A stretch of DNA of 64,000 bases, from assembly GCA_032164245.1 (NCBI GenBank), contig JAVMKO010000006.1, forward strand, positions 1,441,001-1,505,000. The letters are read 5' to 3'. A model generated the notes under the pieces. It was given only the letters and a program-made list of their open reading frames with translations, made no database searches and had not been told where the DNA came from. Made by a program: the position numbers and the translations under genes. The stretch is from Sternotherus odoratus. Lineage: Eukaryota > Chordata > Testudines > Kinosternidae. Below, one piece after another: positions 46,158-56,533 of this stretch (positions are counted from its first letter, which is position 1; each line of letters starts with the position of its first letter).

Positions 46158-46478
46158 TGCAGGTATTGTAGTTTTGAGAAAGCCTGGTGAAGATCTTGTA
46201 GGTGTTGGTCTCTGTCTGAGGGGTTGGAGCAAATCCGATTGTACCTCAGTGCTTGGCTGTAGACAATGGGTCATGTGGTATGTCCGGGATGGAAGCTGGT
46301 GGCATGAAGGTAGGCATAGCTGTCGGTAGGTTTTCGGTATAGGGTGGTGTTGATGTGGCCGTCATTAATTTGCACCGTGGTGTCTAGGAAGTGGACTTCC
46401 TGTGTAGACTGGTCCAGACTGAGGTGGATGGTGGGGTGGAAGCTGTTGAAATCATGGTGGAATTCTTCCAGAGTTTCT
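46158..46478 (-). pseudogene. PLE reverse transcriptase C-terminal segment, inverted and broken
   Basis: On the minus strand the frame reads FNSFHPTIHLSL, EVHFLDTTVQI, TLYRKPTDSYAYLHATSFH, then HPGHT. These are typical of the end of the PLE reverse transcriptase. After a frame change it continues with SQALRYNRICSNPSDRD and LQDLHQAF. Translated through 46479 and beyond, the minus-strand frame is only the antisense of the direct part, so the start codon near 46543 is an artefact. The RT active site is not present. It is non-functional. Confidence 0.8.
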
Positions 46479-47631
46479 ACACCTACGAGATCTTCACCAG
46501 GCTTTCTCAAAACTACAATACCCGCACAAGGAAATAAGGACACAGATCAACAGAGCCAGACACGTACCCAGAAGCCTGCTGCTGCAAGACAAGCCCAAGA
46601 AAGAAAACAATAGAACACCACTGGCCATCACCTACAGTCCTCAGTTAAAACCTCTCCGACGCATCATCAGTGATCTACAACCCATCCTGGACAATAATCC
46701 CTCACTTTCACAGGCCTTGGGAGGAAGGCCAGTCATGGCACACAGACAACCTGCCAACCTTAAGCAGATTCTCACTAGCAACAGCACACCGCGCCATAAT
46801 AACTCCAACTCAGGAACCAATCCATGCAACAAACCTCGATGCCAACTCTGCCCACATATCTACACCAGCAACACCATCACAGGACCTAACCAGATCAACC
46901 ACACCATCACTGGTTCATTCACCTGCACATCTACCAATGTCATATATGCCATTATATGTCACCAATGTCCCTCTGCTATGTACATCGGCCAAACTGGACA
47001 GTCCCTACGAAAAAGGATAAATGGACACAAATCAGATATCAGGAATGGCAATACACAAAAACCTGTAGGACAGCGGTTCTCAACCTGTGGGTCGTGACCG
47101 CTTTGGGGGTCGCCGAGCGCTTCCCGAGGGGTCACGAGGGGTTTCCGAATTCGGCGGATTTTCGGCAGACATACCCACTCTCCCGATTCTCCGCCGAAGC
47201 GCTTGCGAAAGCAGAAGCAATCACTTCGGCAGAGAGTCGGGAGCGATCGGAATGCCTATTGAAAAGCCGCGGAATGCGGAAATAATCAATTCAGCGGCTT
47301 TTCGGCGGACACACAAGGGTCGTGCCGAGAAGCCGCTAGTGAAAAAAGGGTCACGGTTCTCAAAAGGTTGAGAACCGCTGCTGTAGGAGAACACTTCAAT
47401 CTGCCTGGACACACAATTACAGATTTAAAAGTCACCATACTGCAGCAAAAAAACTTCAAGACCAGACTGCAAAGAGAGACTGCAGACCTGCAGTTCATTT
47501 GCAAGTTTAATACAATCAGTCTAGGATTGAACAAGGATCTTGAATGGCTTGCTAATTACAAAAACAGCTTCTCATCTCTCCGAGTTCACACTTGCAATTC
47601 AGCTGCTAGAAGAATACCCCACCCTCCCTGA
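46479..47631 (+). pseudogene. PLE linker and GIY-YIG endonuclease, split by a hAT
   Basis: The sense part begins with the DLHQAFSKLQY words and continues (46530 on) with QINRARHVPRSLLLQ and PLRRIISDLQPIL. A cysteine-rich linker follows (CNKPRCQLCPH, near 46830). The GIY-YIG domain follows, with VIYAIICHQCP and MYIGQTGQSLRKRINGHKSD (46938-47040). The frame breaks where the hAT entered (47071). It resumes after the second TSD copy with EHFNLPGH (47389 on), LQFICKFNTISLGLNKDLEW, and stops at about 47629. GIY-YIG nucleases nick DNA to prime PLE insertion. The domain itself looks well kept; the insertion and the missing RT make it a pseudogene. Confidence 0.85.
47071..47380. mobile_element. Non-autonomous hAT inside the PLE, perfect 8-bp TSD
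   Basis: TIRs are CAGCGGTTCTCAACCT and CAGCGGTTCTCAACCTTTTG. TSD CTGTAGGA lies at 47063-47070 and 47381-47388. It is CpG-rich and shares the TTTTCGGCGGAC internal word with the hAT at 43566. The open frames across it (47087-47371) are composition artefacts. Confidence 0.94.
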
Positions 47632-47738
47632 TTTGAGTTAACAAGCTGGTTCAGGCTGATTGGACTAACCTTGTTACCTCCTACCTGGTTCTTGCCTACT
47701 TATCTATACCTGCCCCTGGACACTTCCACTGCTTGAAT

Positions 47739-47776
47739 CCGACGAAGTGGGTATTAGCCCACGAAAGCTTATGCTT
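47739..47776 (+). ncRNA. Hammerhead-ribozyme-like motif, CUGANGA box mutated
   Basis: The first core box reads CCGACGA (47739-47745), so the invariant U4 is C. Stem II pairs GTGGG (47747-47751) with CCCAC (47758-47762). GAAA is intact (47763-47766). It is followed by the GC-TTAT-GC hairpin and TT. Its position in the PLE 3' region matches 41557. The U4 change should impair or abolish self-cleavage. Confidence 0.68.
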
Positions 47777-47865
47777 CAATACTTTATAGTTAGTATTTAA
47801 GGTGCCACAGGATTCTTTGTTACCTCTGCTATTCCAGACTAACACGGCTACCTCTCTGATTCTTG

Positions 47866-50800
47866 ATACCTATGAGAGCAACTCTTCAGGAACCCAGGCA
47901 AACCCATACATGGTGGGTCAGTTCTGGCTGTTGTTTCTTTCCCCTGGCCAGAATGACATGCTGCCTTTCCCACCCTCGGTTAGTCCTGCCAGTCCAATAG
48001 GGAGCCAATGGGCTCACTTCTTCACCATTGCCTTCTTCCCATTGTATTCTTGGGAATCCTTACAAAGAAATAAGAACAAAAATGGCTGGCTTGTTTTTAA
48101 ACCCAGGACGTGTTTCCTGGCATCAGGCTGGAAATCAGCTGCCTTGTCCAGTTGGCAAGCCAGAGAGCTGGTCACCCGCATCCTTTGCCCCGGCAGCTCA
48201 CGCCCTCCAGCTGCTGCCATTGGGTTCAGTGCAATGTTACCATGTCTTCATCCTGGAAATCAAAGTGTTAGGAGAAGAAAACTGTGGCTCTCAAGTGACT
48301 GAGTCTTTAGTTCTGTGAATACTGCAAGGGACTCACCCCTGATGTGTGGGCTTCCCTCCATCTAAGCATAACGCCCGGGGGCTGATCCCTGATGTGTGGG
48401 CTGCAGCCATCCTGAACAGCACAGTTGGTGATGCTGGGCCCCTGGGATTTGTACACAAACATGTGCTGTGTAGGAGAGTCTCCCTCCCCCACGACAGCAT
48501 GGCCTAGCTTTACTGAGCTGGCAACTGGAAGAAAGACTGAGAAATAAAGCCCGATGTAGATAACACCACAGCCTTGACACAAGGGAAGGACGGTATAAAG
48601 GAGCTAATAACAGCTATGTGGAATTCAATCCAAACCCACTGGCAGGGTGTTTAAAATGTTTTAAACCTTTTAAAAGAGCCTTCTGGGTTCCAGGGACTCC
48701 CGTAAAGGCAGGACTCGGAGCTCTGTCCTGGGGAGTCAATGACATTCCTGCACATTGTGGTTTATTGGGAACACACAAAACTTTCTAACACCAGAGAAGA
48801 TGCCACATGCCCCAGGCACAGAGAACAGGAGTAGCTTGAGTCATTCTGCATGGCCATGTGTTGACTATCTCCTGGAAGAGGTGCCCATCGCTCTCAGAGA
48901 CATCTGGAACAAGAGGGCAGTGCTGAGGTCCCTGTTTTCCCAGAAAGGTTCTGGGTTCTGCTGCTGGTTGTATTTTTCCCTGTCTTCATGGGGTTTAATA
49001 AAGATATTTTGAAATGGTTCTTCACTGTTTTGGGGCTCATAGTCATCTCAGACTCTGGTATCCATTTCCAGGAGGTGAAGAGCCCCACCATATACCCACT
49101 TAGATCCCCTCAACACCGTGGCTCAGACTCAAAGCACTTACACTGCACTGAAGGCTTTGTGAGATCTCTGTGGCCATGGGTGAAATTCACCCTTAAGAGT
49201 AAAAGGGAATGAAACTGTACTGGTGAAAAATCCAAAAGGCAGCAGGGTTTTTTTGGCACAAAGATCTTTTCTGGAAATACGGTGGTGCTTTCTGCCAGGA
49301 ATGGCTGCAGGTCTTTTCAAGTTGTCAGGAATCACATTTTATAATGTTTTTTTAAAATATATTTAATAATAAACATCCGCTTGGATGTTAGTGACCAGTT
49401 TAACAGGTAAAAACTATCTACTTCATCTCACACTTTAAAACATGATTAACCTTCTCTTCAAATTGATATTTGAACTCTGTAGTATAGAGTCTCTGAGTCT
49501 CTAGAAGTGTTCCAGGAGGAATGAATATATAATGAAAGAGGATGGATAGAGACAGGTGTGTACGTGGGCACAAACAGACATGCACCAGAATAGTACAATG
49601 CAATAGTAGCAGGAATCTAATGACAAATATTTAACCAGAGGAGTTCCACATCATTTCTGTCTGCTGGCCATGAGAACTCTCAGTGGGAATTTGTTCTCCC
49701 AAGCAAACCTTCTATAGAAGCCATCTGTTTTTCAAGAGGCGGCTTACAGTAGTGTCAAGCAATGAGAATGTCTATCTATTATCTTGATATTTATTGCAAC
49801 TTATCTGCAATCTTCAATTTACATCAGCCACCAGGCTGCTGTCCATGTCGACTCTGTTAAAACTGGTCGATAGGACGATTTGCACTCTTCACATTGTTTA
49901 TGAAAGATTTCCCATATTTCACTTTGCTGTTTTGTTGCTTGTATAGTAGGGTCACATGGATCAGACATTTCTCATTAGAAAGCTCATCTCAAGAACCTTA
50001 AAGAGAAGTGGATGGGCCAGGCCTGTGGGTTGATATTCAAAAACAAAAAATAATCAGAAATTGTGTGACTGGGTGAGCCTTTCCTTGGAATGGTATCAAG
50101 AGGTGATGTAATGAGGAGGCAGAAGAAACCCTTTGTCACTCACAACAGGACATTTTATGTCTTCTATAAAACCCAGGAACTATGCTGCACCAGAGATCTT
50201 TTCTGCTTCTGTAGAAAAAGTTGTGTAGTAGATGGGTGCTCTCACATTTAGTAATGTAGGTGCCTTGCTGAGAGAACTGATATAAACTCTAACCACAGGT
50301 CCAATAACATTATTTTGGAGATGTAGAAAAGACGATGGGCCAGGCAAACATAGTGGAAAAGCCAAGAGGCAACTTTCATGTGCATATTCCCTGATTCTGG
50401 CGGGTGTTGGCATACAGCCTTTAACATCCTACTAGTGTCGTTTCCATATGGATTTTTATATTCTACTATATTCAGTTAAATCGTTTGTTGCTGAAACATT
50501 TTCTGACATGTTCCACATTACAAAAAGTGCATTCACATTAATGGCAACAGTAATCCAGCTATGTGATATCCCCTTAATATGAATATGACTATTATATTCA
50601 GTATAAGGCTTTCACACCTCTCTCTCAATATTGAGAACCTTCACTCATAGGAAAATTGTTCTGCTGTCAGGTTTATGGATAATAAACCTCTGTAGCAGAA
50701 GGTTGAGTTGCATATAATGGAAATCCTCATTTTCTATAATTTTGCAAGTGTTCTTGTGTGCGAGTCTTTCTTTGTTCAGCTACAGTCTCACTAGACCAGA

Positions 50801-51271
50801 ATGAAGTAAAGCTGTCCCAAGGCCTTTCTTTATAATAAGCCATTGCTATGCACTGCTTTACAAATATTGTCAGATGGACTTATCGTTTAGTCCAGTGTTT
50901 GCCAATGTTTTTAAAAATGTTCTGTTATTCCTAAAATGTCCATTAATTCTGCAACAGAGGATATGAATGGTGTTAAAAGCCTCTATTCAGGCAGGAACAG
51001 TCTTACTCGCTCCCTGGTTAATAGATACCCAGTCTTAGTGTAAATTAGACAGTCTGAGTTTGAAACTTAATTAAGAACAATTACAGGAAAAATAAACTCT
51101 GCTCCTGCCAGCAGTCACAGTAATCATACGGGGCCAGTCCATCTGTGGGAGTAAACAGACAGAGCTCCGCTGATGTCACAGGGGTGAGGATGATTTAGAG
51201 CAGGTGAGAATCTGGCCCATCATAGTTTCAAGTCACCAAGACACCAAACTACTCTCACACAAAGAGACACA
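47866..51271. other. Unannotated sequence
   Basis: No gene or dated repeat recognised over 3.4 kb. The longest open frame (47802-48302) begins in the PLE tail and has no domain. Confidence 0.5.
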
Positions 51272-51838
51272 TGGAGGTAGATTTTTGAGGCCAGAAAGGA
51301 CAATTAGATCATCTAGTCCAATTCTCAACACAGGCAAAGAATGGAGCCCAATGACCTTTGTTTGACTAAAGTGGATCTTCCAGACAGGTGTCCAGTCTTG
51401 AGGTGAAGACAGCCAGAGATGGAGAATCCAGCACTCCCACTGATCGTTTTTCCAGAGGTTAATCACCCTCCTTGTTTTCTGCCTTATTTCTAATTTGAAT
51501 GTATTTGGTTTTAACCTCTATCCTCTTGAAATCCCTTCTGATAAACTAAACCAACTGAATTCCTTCATTTTCTCCAGCCCCCAAATTCTTTCTGTGGCTC
51601 CTCTCTGAACCCTCTCCAATGTTGCATCATCCTTTTGAACTGAGGACACCAGGGCTTGGTACACAGTAATCCAGTGTCATTCTCATACACGCAATAAACA
51701 GAAGTGAAAATCACCCGTCTGCTCCTGCTCACGACATCCCTGTTCATTTCCCAAGGATTTCATGAGTCCTTTTTCGCCACATCCCTGAACTGGGAGCTCT
51801 TGTTCAGCCGTTTGTCCACTGTGAGCCTAACTAAGGCC
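51272..51838 (-). mobile_element. Degraded CR1/L3-type LINE 3' part
   Basis: Antisense CR1 wording: AGATCATCTAGTCCAATTCT, AGAGATGGAGAATCCAGCAC, GGCTCCTCTCTGAACCCTCT and TGAACTGGGAGCTCTTGTTC. The element is frameshifted and old, similar in age to 26383-28560. Confidence 0.82.
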
Positions 51839-53454
51839 TTGGTGTTTCAAATGTAAGGGAAATGTTAGCACCTGACCATTAGCGGGGAGATAACTTATTT
51901 GAAAGCCGATTAGCAGCATTATCATGGAGTTCCCCCAAAGGAAAGGGAGACTGTGAAAAAGGATCCATGATAGATAAAAGAAAAAGTGTATGGGAAAAAG
52001 ACTAAAGGAAAGTGCACACCCAATGCAAAAAGAGGTGTATGGTTTTCTGGATAGGTCCAAGTCCGTCAATCAGAAGCAGAGGCAGACAAGAGGCACGAAG
52101 ACCCACACTTTCCTAGGGTGGTGACACTAGTCTAAGCTTCAGGCCTGCTGGGAGGTGCCGTGGGTACAGAGCAGCAGGGAGTAGTCTTGTGCTGTCAGCC
52201 TCCCCGGGCAGAATCCGAATGTCTGGGGTGCAGCAGTGAGGTGTCTGAGCTGAGGGGTCACTGCTCAGGCCCCGCAGCCGGCCTGTCTGCTCACAGGGTG
52301 TTTCAGAGCCGGGCGAGGTTCCTAGAGCTGCAGGCTCTGGTGATATCTTCTGAGTCTTGTGATATCACGTGGCTTTATCCAGTTTCCCCTGTTGGCTGTG
52401 AGAAATCCCATGAACTTTTGTCCCTTCTCAAAATGGCCACCTTTCCACACCACTCTCTATAGCAGGGTTCTCCACCTTTCTCTTTCTGTACCTCCTTCCT
52501 CCCCGCAACATGCTATGAAACTCCAGGGCTGGGGGCTCCTGGTTTCAGGTGCACGGGGGAGGGGGGTTCAGCCATGGGGCAGGGAGGAGGCTTGGGACTC
52601 CATACTTCAGCCACTGGGCAGCAGGTCCCAGCACTTCAGTCCTACAGGTAACACTGAGGCTCAGGGGTCCCCTGGTTTCAGCCCCATGGCTTCACTCCCA
52701 GCTCCAAACCTAACAATATGAACAAGAGCCTTTTGTTATTCCTTTTTCAGTCGCTTCAACTGAAATAAACTTTGTAATTGTAATGTTATAAAAAAATCCA
52801 AAATTAACTCATTAGAAAAATGGATTATGTTGTGACAATTGGATCTGAAAATTTACCCAAATTATGAACTCAACTGTAAAAAGTGTGTAAAAATCATAAA
52901 TTGTTAAAACAATAATAACAAATATTAATAAAAATCCAAAAGAAAGACAGAATAACTACATTATTCTATACAATAATACTTTAAAAACTGTGTTTAAACT
53001 ATGCTTGTTAAAAACAGGAAATACAGAGCCAAAAATTCATAAACCAAAATTAGTAATATTAGGTCTAATTAGCAGATACAATAATGAGGGGATAGGCTAT
53101 AGCAGCCAGATCTCCCTTTTGGGGGCCTTCAAAAAAAAAAAAGAAAAAAGAAAAAACAAAGGCTACTAGAACAAGCTTCACCGTCCTGACTCCACCCTGA
53201 CCTTTTCCTGGGACCCCAGGCCTTCATGTTCTTAAAAGGTGTCCTGATCAGAACAGGCGAGAGAGCAGGACCTTATTAGCACTGCCGCCCATCCCAACTC
53301 CAGCTGCATCCCAAATATCACCTGGGATGAGAGTTGCTATAATCTTTAATACTAGCTAAGAGACTGTCAATCTAGGGAGATTTTACTTCTAAAATAAACT
53401 TTAACAACATCATCAACCACATCTCCAGCCCATGCCGACCAGCTTCTTGTCTCT
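51839..53454. other. Unannotated; AT-rich with an A-run
   Basis: No gene recognised. A GC-rich block at 52455-52720 begins AGCAGGGTTCTCCACCTTTC, which resembles a hAT terminus, but no matching right end is seen. A poly-A/G run lies at 53131-53158. Confidence 0.45.
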
Positions 53455-53544
53455 CATAGAATCATAGAATATCCGGGTTGGCAGGAACCTCAGGAGGTAT
53501 CTAGTCCAACCCCTGCTCAAAGCAGGACCAACTCCAACCAAATC
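53455..53544 (-). mobile_element. CR1 LINE 3' tail
   Basis: CATAGAATCATAGAATATCC tail followed by the TCTAGTCCAACCCCTGCTCA block on the plus strand. It is a 90-base, severely 5'-truncated insertion. Confidence 0.9.
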
Positions 53545-53716
53545 AAAGGATGGTTACTGCCATCTCCGAGACTGTCAAACAACAGGGGATTTTGAAAAAA
53601 TGTCTATAGGGAAAGGAAATAAGAAATGCTGTTAAAATAACACTTTCCATTCCAAATCCTGTCACTGGTTTTCCTTCTCCTCTTCATCTATATATATAAA
53701 AGTCAAATGGTGTATG

Positions 53717-53768
53717 CATGCGTGTGTGCGTGTGTGTGTGTATGTATGTATGTATGTATGTATGTATG
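53717..53768. repeat. TG and TATG microsatellite
   Basis: Alternating TG steps pass into a pure TATG array inside the Helitron. Confidence 0.9.
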
Positions 53769-53975
53769 CTGCCTTACTCCTTCCACACCGTTTGAGCTAG
53801 AGACTTGAAATTTGGTACAGTTAGAGGTTTTAGGGTTCTAATCAGGGTAAGAGTCAAAAAAATTTCAAATCTCACCTCTGCCGCCCCCCAGGGATGAAAT
53901 TATTTAAAGGCCAATCACATCAGCTAGGCAGCTGCTGTTCTCTGTGACATAGTTATGATATCATAATACCCCCCT

Positions 53976-54170
53976 CCAATGGACCCCGCACTCGCTCAGC
54001 TCTCTGCCCCCTCTCCCCTCCAACGGACCCCGCACTCGCTCAGCTCTCTGCCCCTTCCCCCCTCCAACGGATCCTGCACTCGCTCAGCTCTCTGCCCCCT
54101 CCCCCCTCCAATGGACCCCGCACTCGCTCAGCTCTCTGCCCCCTCCCCACCTCCGACGGACCCAAGCAAC
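53976..54170. repeat. 44-bp minisatellite, four units plus a partial
   Basis: Units start at 53976, 54020, 54064 and 54108 (44 bp apart), with a partial fifth at 54153. Each contains CGCACTCGCTCAGCTCTCTG or a close variant. It is not CRISPR: there are no variable spacers. Confidence 0.9.
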
Positions 54171-54189
54171 GCCGGGTATTTTTGCTAGT

Positions 54190-55925
54190 GGTTAATAAAA
54201 GATGGAAACCACATGAAGAGTGGGTTTGCCATGGTGCTAAGCAGGCTGAAGTCTCTGTACACTGAACTCTGGATGTTGTTTAGCACCATTTAATGTCAGA
54301 CAGTGACTGGGTTATGTGAGCACTTTTAGCCCATTGATTCCATCTCGATTAATATACCACTGTCCACATCTTTTGAACAGCGTCTGTTCTTGGGAGGTAG
54401 CAATTGCTTAGCTATGCAGCCTATTGATTTTTTTCATATGATGATGTTATGGAATTATTCTCCTGTTCTAGTCTAACCACTTGACTTGTTTGTTGAATTG
54501 ATCTGCGTTCCAGCCCTGCTTCTACTGCAGTGATTGACTTTGCTGGAGCACATGGGCCCTCCCCAAGGATCTGTCAGGTACAACTAGAGCCAGCTAAGCA
54601 GGCGTCACTTCCTCTGGAGTTGTTTTATTGTCATGTATTCACCTTATCAATGCTGAACAATTAAATGGCAGTAACAGAAACCACTGTGTGGTTAAGAAAC
54701 AAACCTCCATCGTTACTCTTCCTGAGCTCCGGTCCCTGGCTAGCCCCAGGCCTTTTTGTACACGACTGTTTTTGTTTCCTTGGCTGCTCTGCAAATGGTA
54801 CGTGTCTCTCCTAAACATAAGCCGTGGTTAAAAGCTATGGGATGGACTGTGATTTTAGCATGTGGCTTGTAGCACAGGGCCGTAGGGTAGCAGGGAGGCA
54901 CCTCCAGAGGTGACACAGCTTTCTGCCTTCTGCCTTCCCTTGCCCACTGCACCTAGAGACAGCCTGGGACACGTCACTTGGAACAACACAGCACCATCTC
55001 CTCTCTGAGCTCGCCACTGGGGCATGAAGCAGACAATCAACCTGAGAGGGGGTGGACTAGGCCCAGAGGCTCCCTGCTGGAGGCCTCATGGTCCTGCCAC
55101 AGACCTCCCAGGAAAGAAGCAATAGAGAGGTCCTCCATGCAGCCCCACCCCTGGCTCTGCCCCAGGCCTTGCCCCTCCCCAAGTCCGCACCTTCAGCCCC
55201 TGTTGGGCTAGTGAGAGACTGAACCCAAGGAGAGCTACGGGACATTTTGGATTGTGCACCCTGGAAGGGGTTTGTCTCTTCCACACATGGACAGAGGGTT
55301 ACTTGGCTGGAGGGCCGGTTCACCAAAGAGCCGCCTGACAAGTGCAGCGGCTGACGGGGTACCGTGAGTGGAGGAAATTCAGGGAAAACACTGCAGGCAT
55401 GCACACACACCACTAGGGGGCACTCGCTTGAGGTTATAGAGCCACAGAAAATTTAAATGCCATGAATATATTTAGTGGTGAATATATTAATAGACCGGGG
55501 GTATGTGTGTGTCATTGTGAGTTCGTATAGAAAGGCCTGTACAACTCCCAAGTGCACAGAAAGGACTATGCTATATTCTCATCCAGTGAAGTCATTTTAT
55601 TTTTTGTGTTGCATTTAGAAAGCCTGCTAATGAAGTGGAAAAATGCAATCAGGTGTTTTTTTTTTTCTTGTGAAAAGTGAGGGCAAAATTTTAGAATACA
55701 AATGCTTCAGACACAATGGGTTAGCAAAAATACTCTTAATCAAATATGTCAACAACTAGAACAAACAGTATCCATAGCTTACGTTGTGATGCTACTGACC
55801 GATGTCGGCCATGTTCCCTTTGAGTGCTTTCATGAGATTGTCATGCATCAGCAGAAACAAGCATCTCTCAGATTAATACCTTTAAATGATGCCCAATTCC
55901 GGTAATAATGCAGCATGTCATTAGT
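54190..55925. other. Unannotated sequence
   Basis: No gene recognised. The part 55195-55430 resembles wording I associate with the ends of turtle retroelements, but I could not name it or find ends. Confidence 0.4.
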
Positions 55926-56533
55926 CAGGGTCATCCTTAGGAATTATGGGGCCCTGTGCAGTATTATTAAACTGGTGCCCCTCTGCTCAACAGCATGTAT
56001 TCTGCGTGTATTGAGATAAGGGTCGGCTTCAAACATATATTTTTTAAATATCCAAGCATGTAAGGCTAAAGATAAATACTCAGATTGTGCATCTAAAAAA
56101 CCTATGCAAGGACTTTTTACAGATGTGATTTTTATCATCTTCAGCAACACACTAATGAAATATTTTTAAAGCAATTTTTAAACTAAGGTCCTATAGACTG
56201 ACATGTTCTGAGTAAATATTATAGTCATGCACAACTGTGTTTGTCAGTAAATTCAGAAACGGACAGTATATACCTGGGGGTTTGGCAAAAAGGCTTAATT
56301 ACCTCTTGAATGGCTCTTTAATAGCATCAGTGTTGTGCTAATAGGTCTTTTTTAGGTGTAAGGTACTAGATCCCCTCCAGAGGAAGATGCACCAGGCTGC
56401 AGCGGCCAGCTGTGGGAGCCTGCAGGAAGGGTCAGATCAGGGATAGGAAGAGGAGGGGAAAGGACATTGAGACCTAGGGGTGCCCCACAGTTTCAGGTGC
56501 CCTACACCTAAGGTGCTGCATATGCCTAAGGAT
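55926..56533. mobile_element. Possible decayed TIR transposon abutted by CR1
   Basis: Left CAGGGTCATCCTTAGGAATT and right ATATGCCTAAGGATCA are imperfect inverted repeats (TCATCCTTAGG versus TGATCCTTAGG). Both are followed by a GGTGCCCC-type word further in. The right end stops where a CR1 tail begins (56534), so the outermost bases and TSD may be lost. It has no coding content. Confidence 0.4.

Larger units (their letters stand above)
46158..47858 (+). mobile_element. Penelope-like element, 5' part inverted, interrupted by a hAT
   Basis: The unit is flanked by ATTCTTG at 46151-46157 and 47859-47865, a probable 7-bp TSD, although the last four bases on the left also match element sequence. 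Order on the plus strand: inverted RT-C-terminal coding (46158-46478), sense linker and GIY-YIG coding (46479-47070), nested hAT plus one TSD copy (47071-47388), the rest of the sense coding (to 47631), then a non-coding 3' region with a hammerhead-like motif and the AACACGGCTACC end. The inverted and direct parts share a 48-bp inverted repeat (46158-46205; 46479-46526). This looks like a 5' inversion formed during insertion. PLEs encode an RT fused to a GIY-YIG nuclease; most of the RT is missing here. Confidence 0.85.
53687..54188 (+). mobile_element. Non-autonomous Helitron with internal minisatellite
   Basis: The 5' end is TC (TCTATATATATAAAAGTC), the 3' end is CTAG, and it sits exactly between host A (53686) and T (54189) with no TSD, as Helitrons do. 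The hairpin-containing terminus CAACGCCGGGTATTTTTG precedes CTAG. The subterminal CCGTTTGAGCTAGAGACTTG + AAATTTGG block is also Helitron-like. It has no Rep/helicase gene. The body holds a TG/TATG microsatellite and a 44-bp minisatellite. The family name is not assigned. Confidence 0.88.

Noticed and set aside
46271..46543. 90-codon minus-strand frame as a complete small gene
   Set aside because: Its first ~20 residues are the antisense of the duplicated junction, and the rest is an inverted PLE RT segment that changes frame after its end.
47087..47371. 94-codon frame across 47087-47371
   Set aside because: It is hAT sequence inserted in the PLE, not a PLE or host exon.
52455..52740. hAT-like left end AGCAGGGTTCTCCACC
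   Set aside because: No inverted right terminus or TSD could be found.
53979..54188. 69-codon proline-rich repeat protein; also considered as a CRISPR array
   Set aside because: It is the 44-bp minisatellite of a Helitron. There are no unique spacers between repeats and no cas genes, and the genome is eukaryotic.
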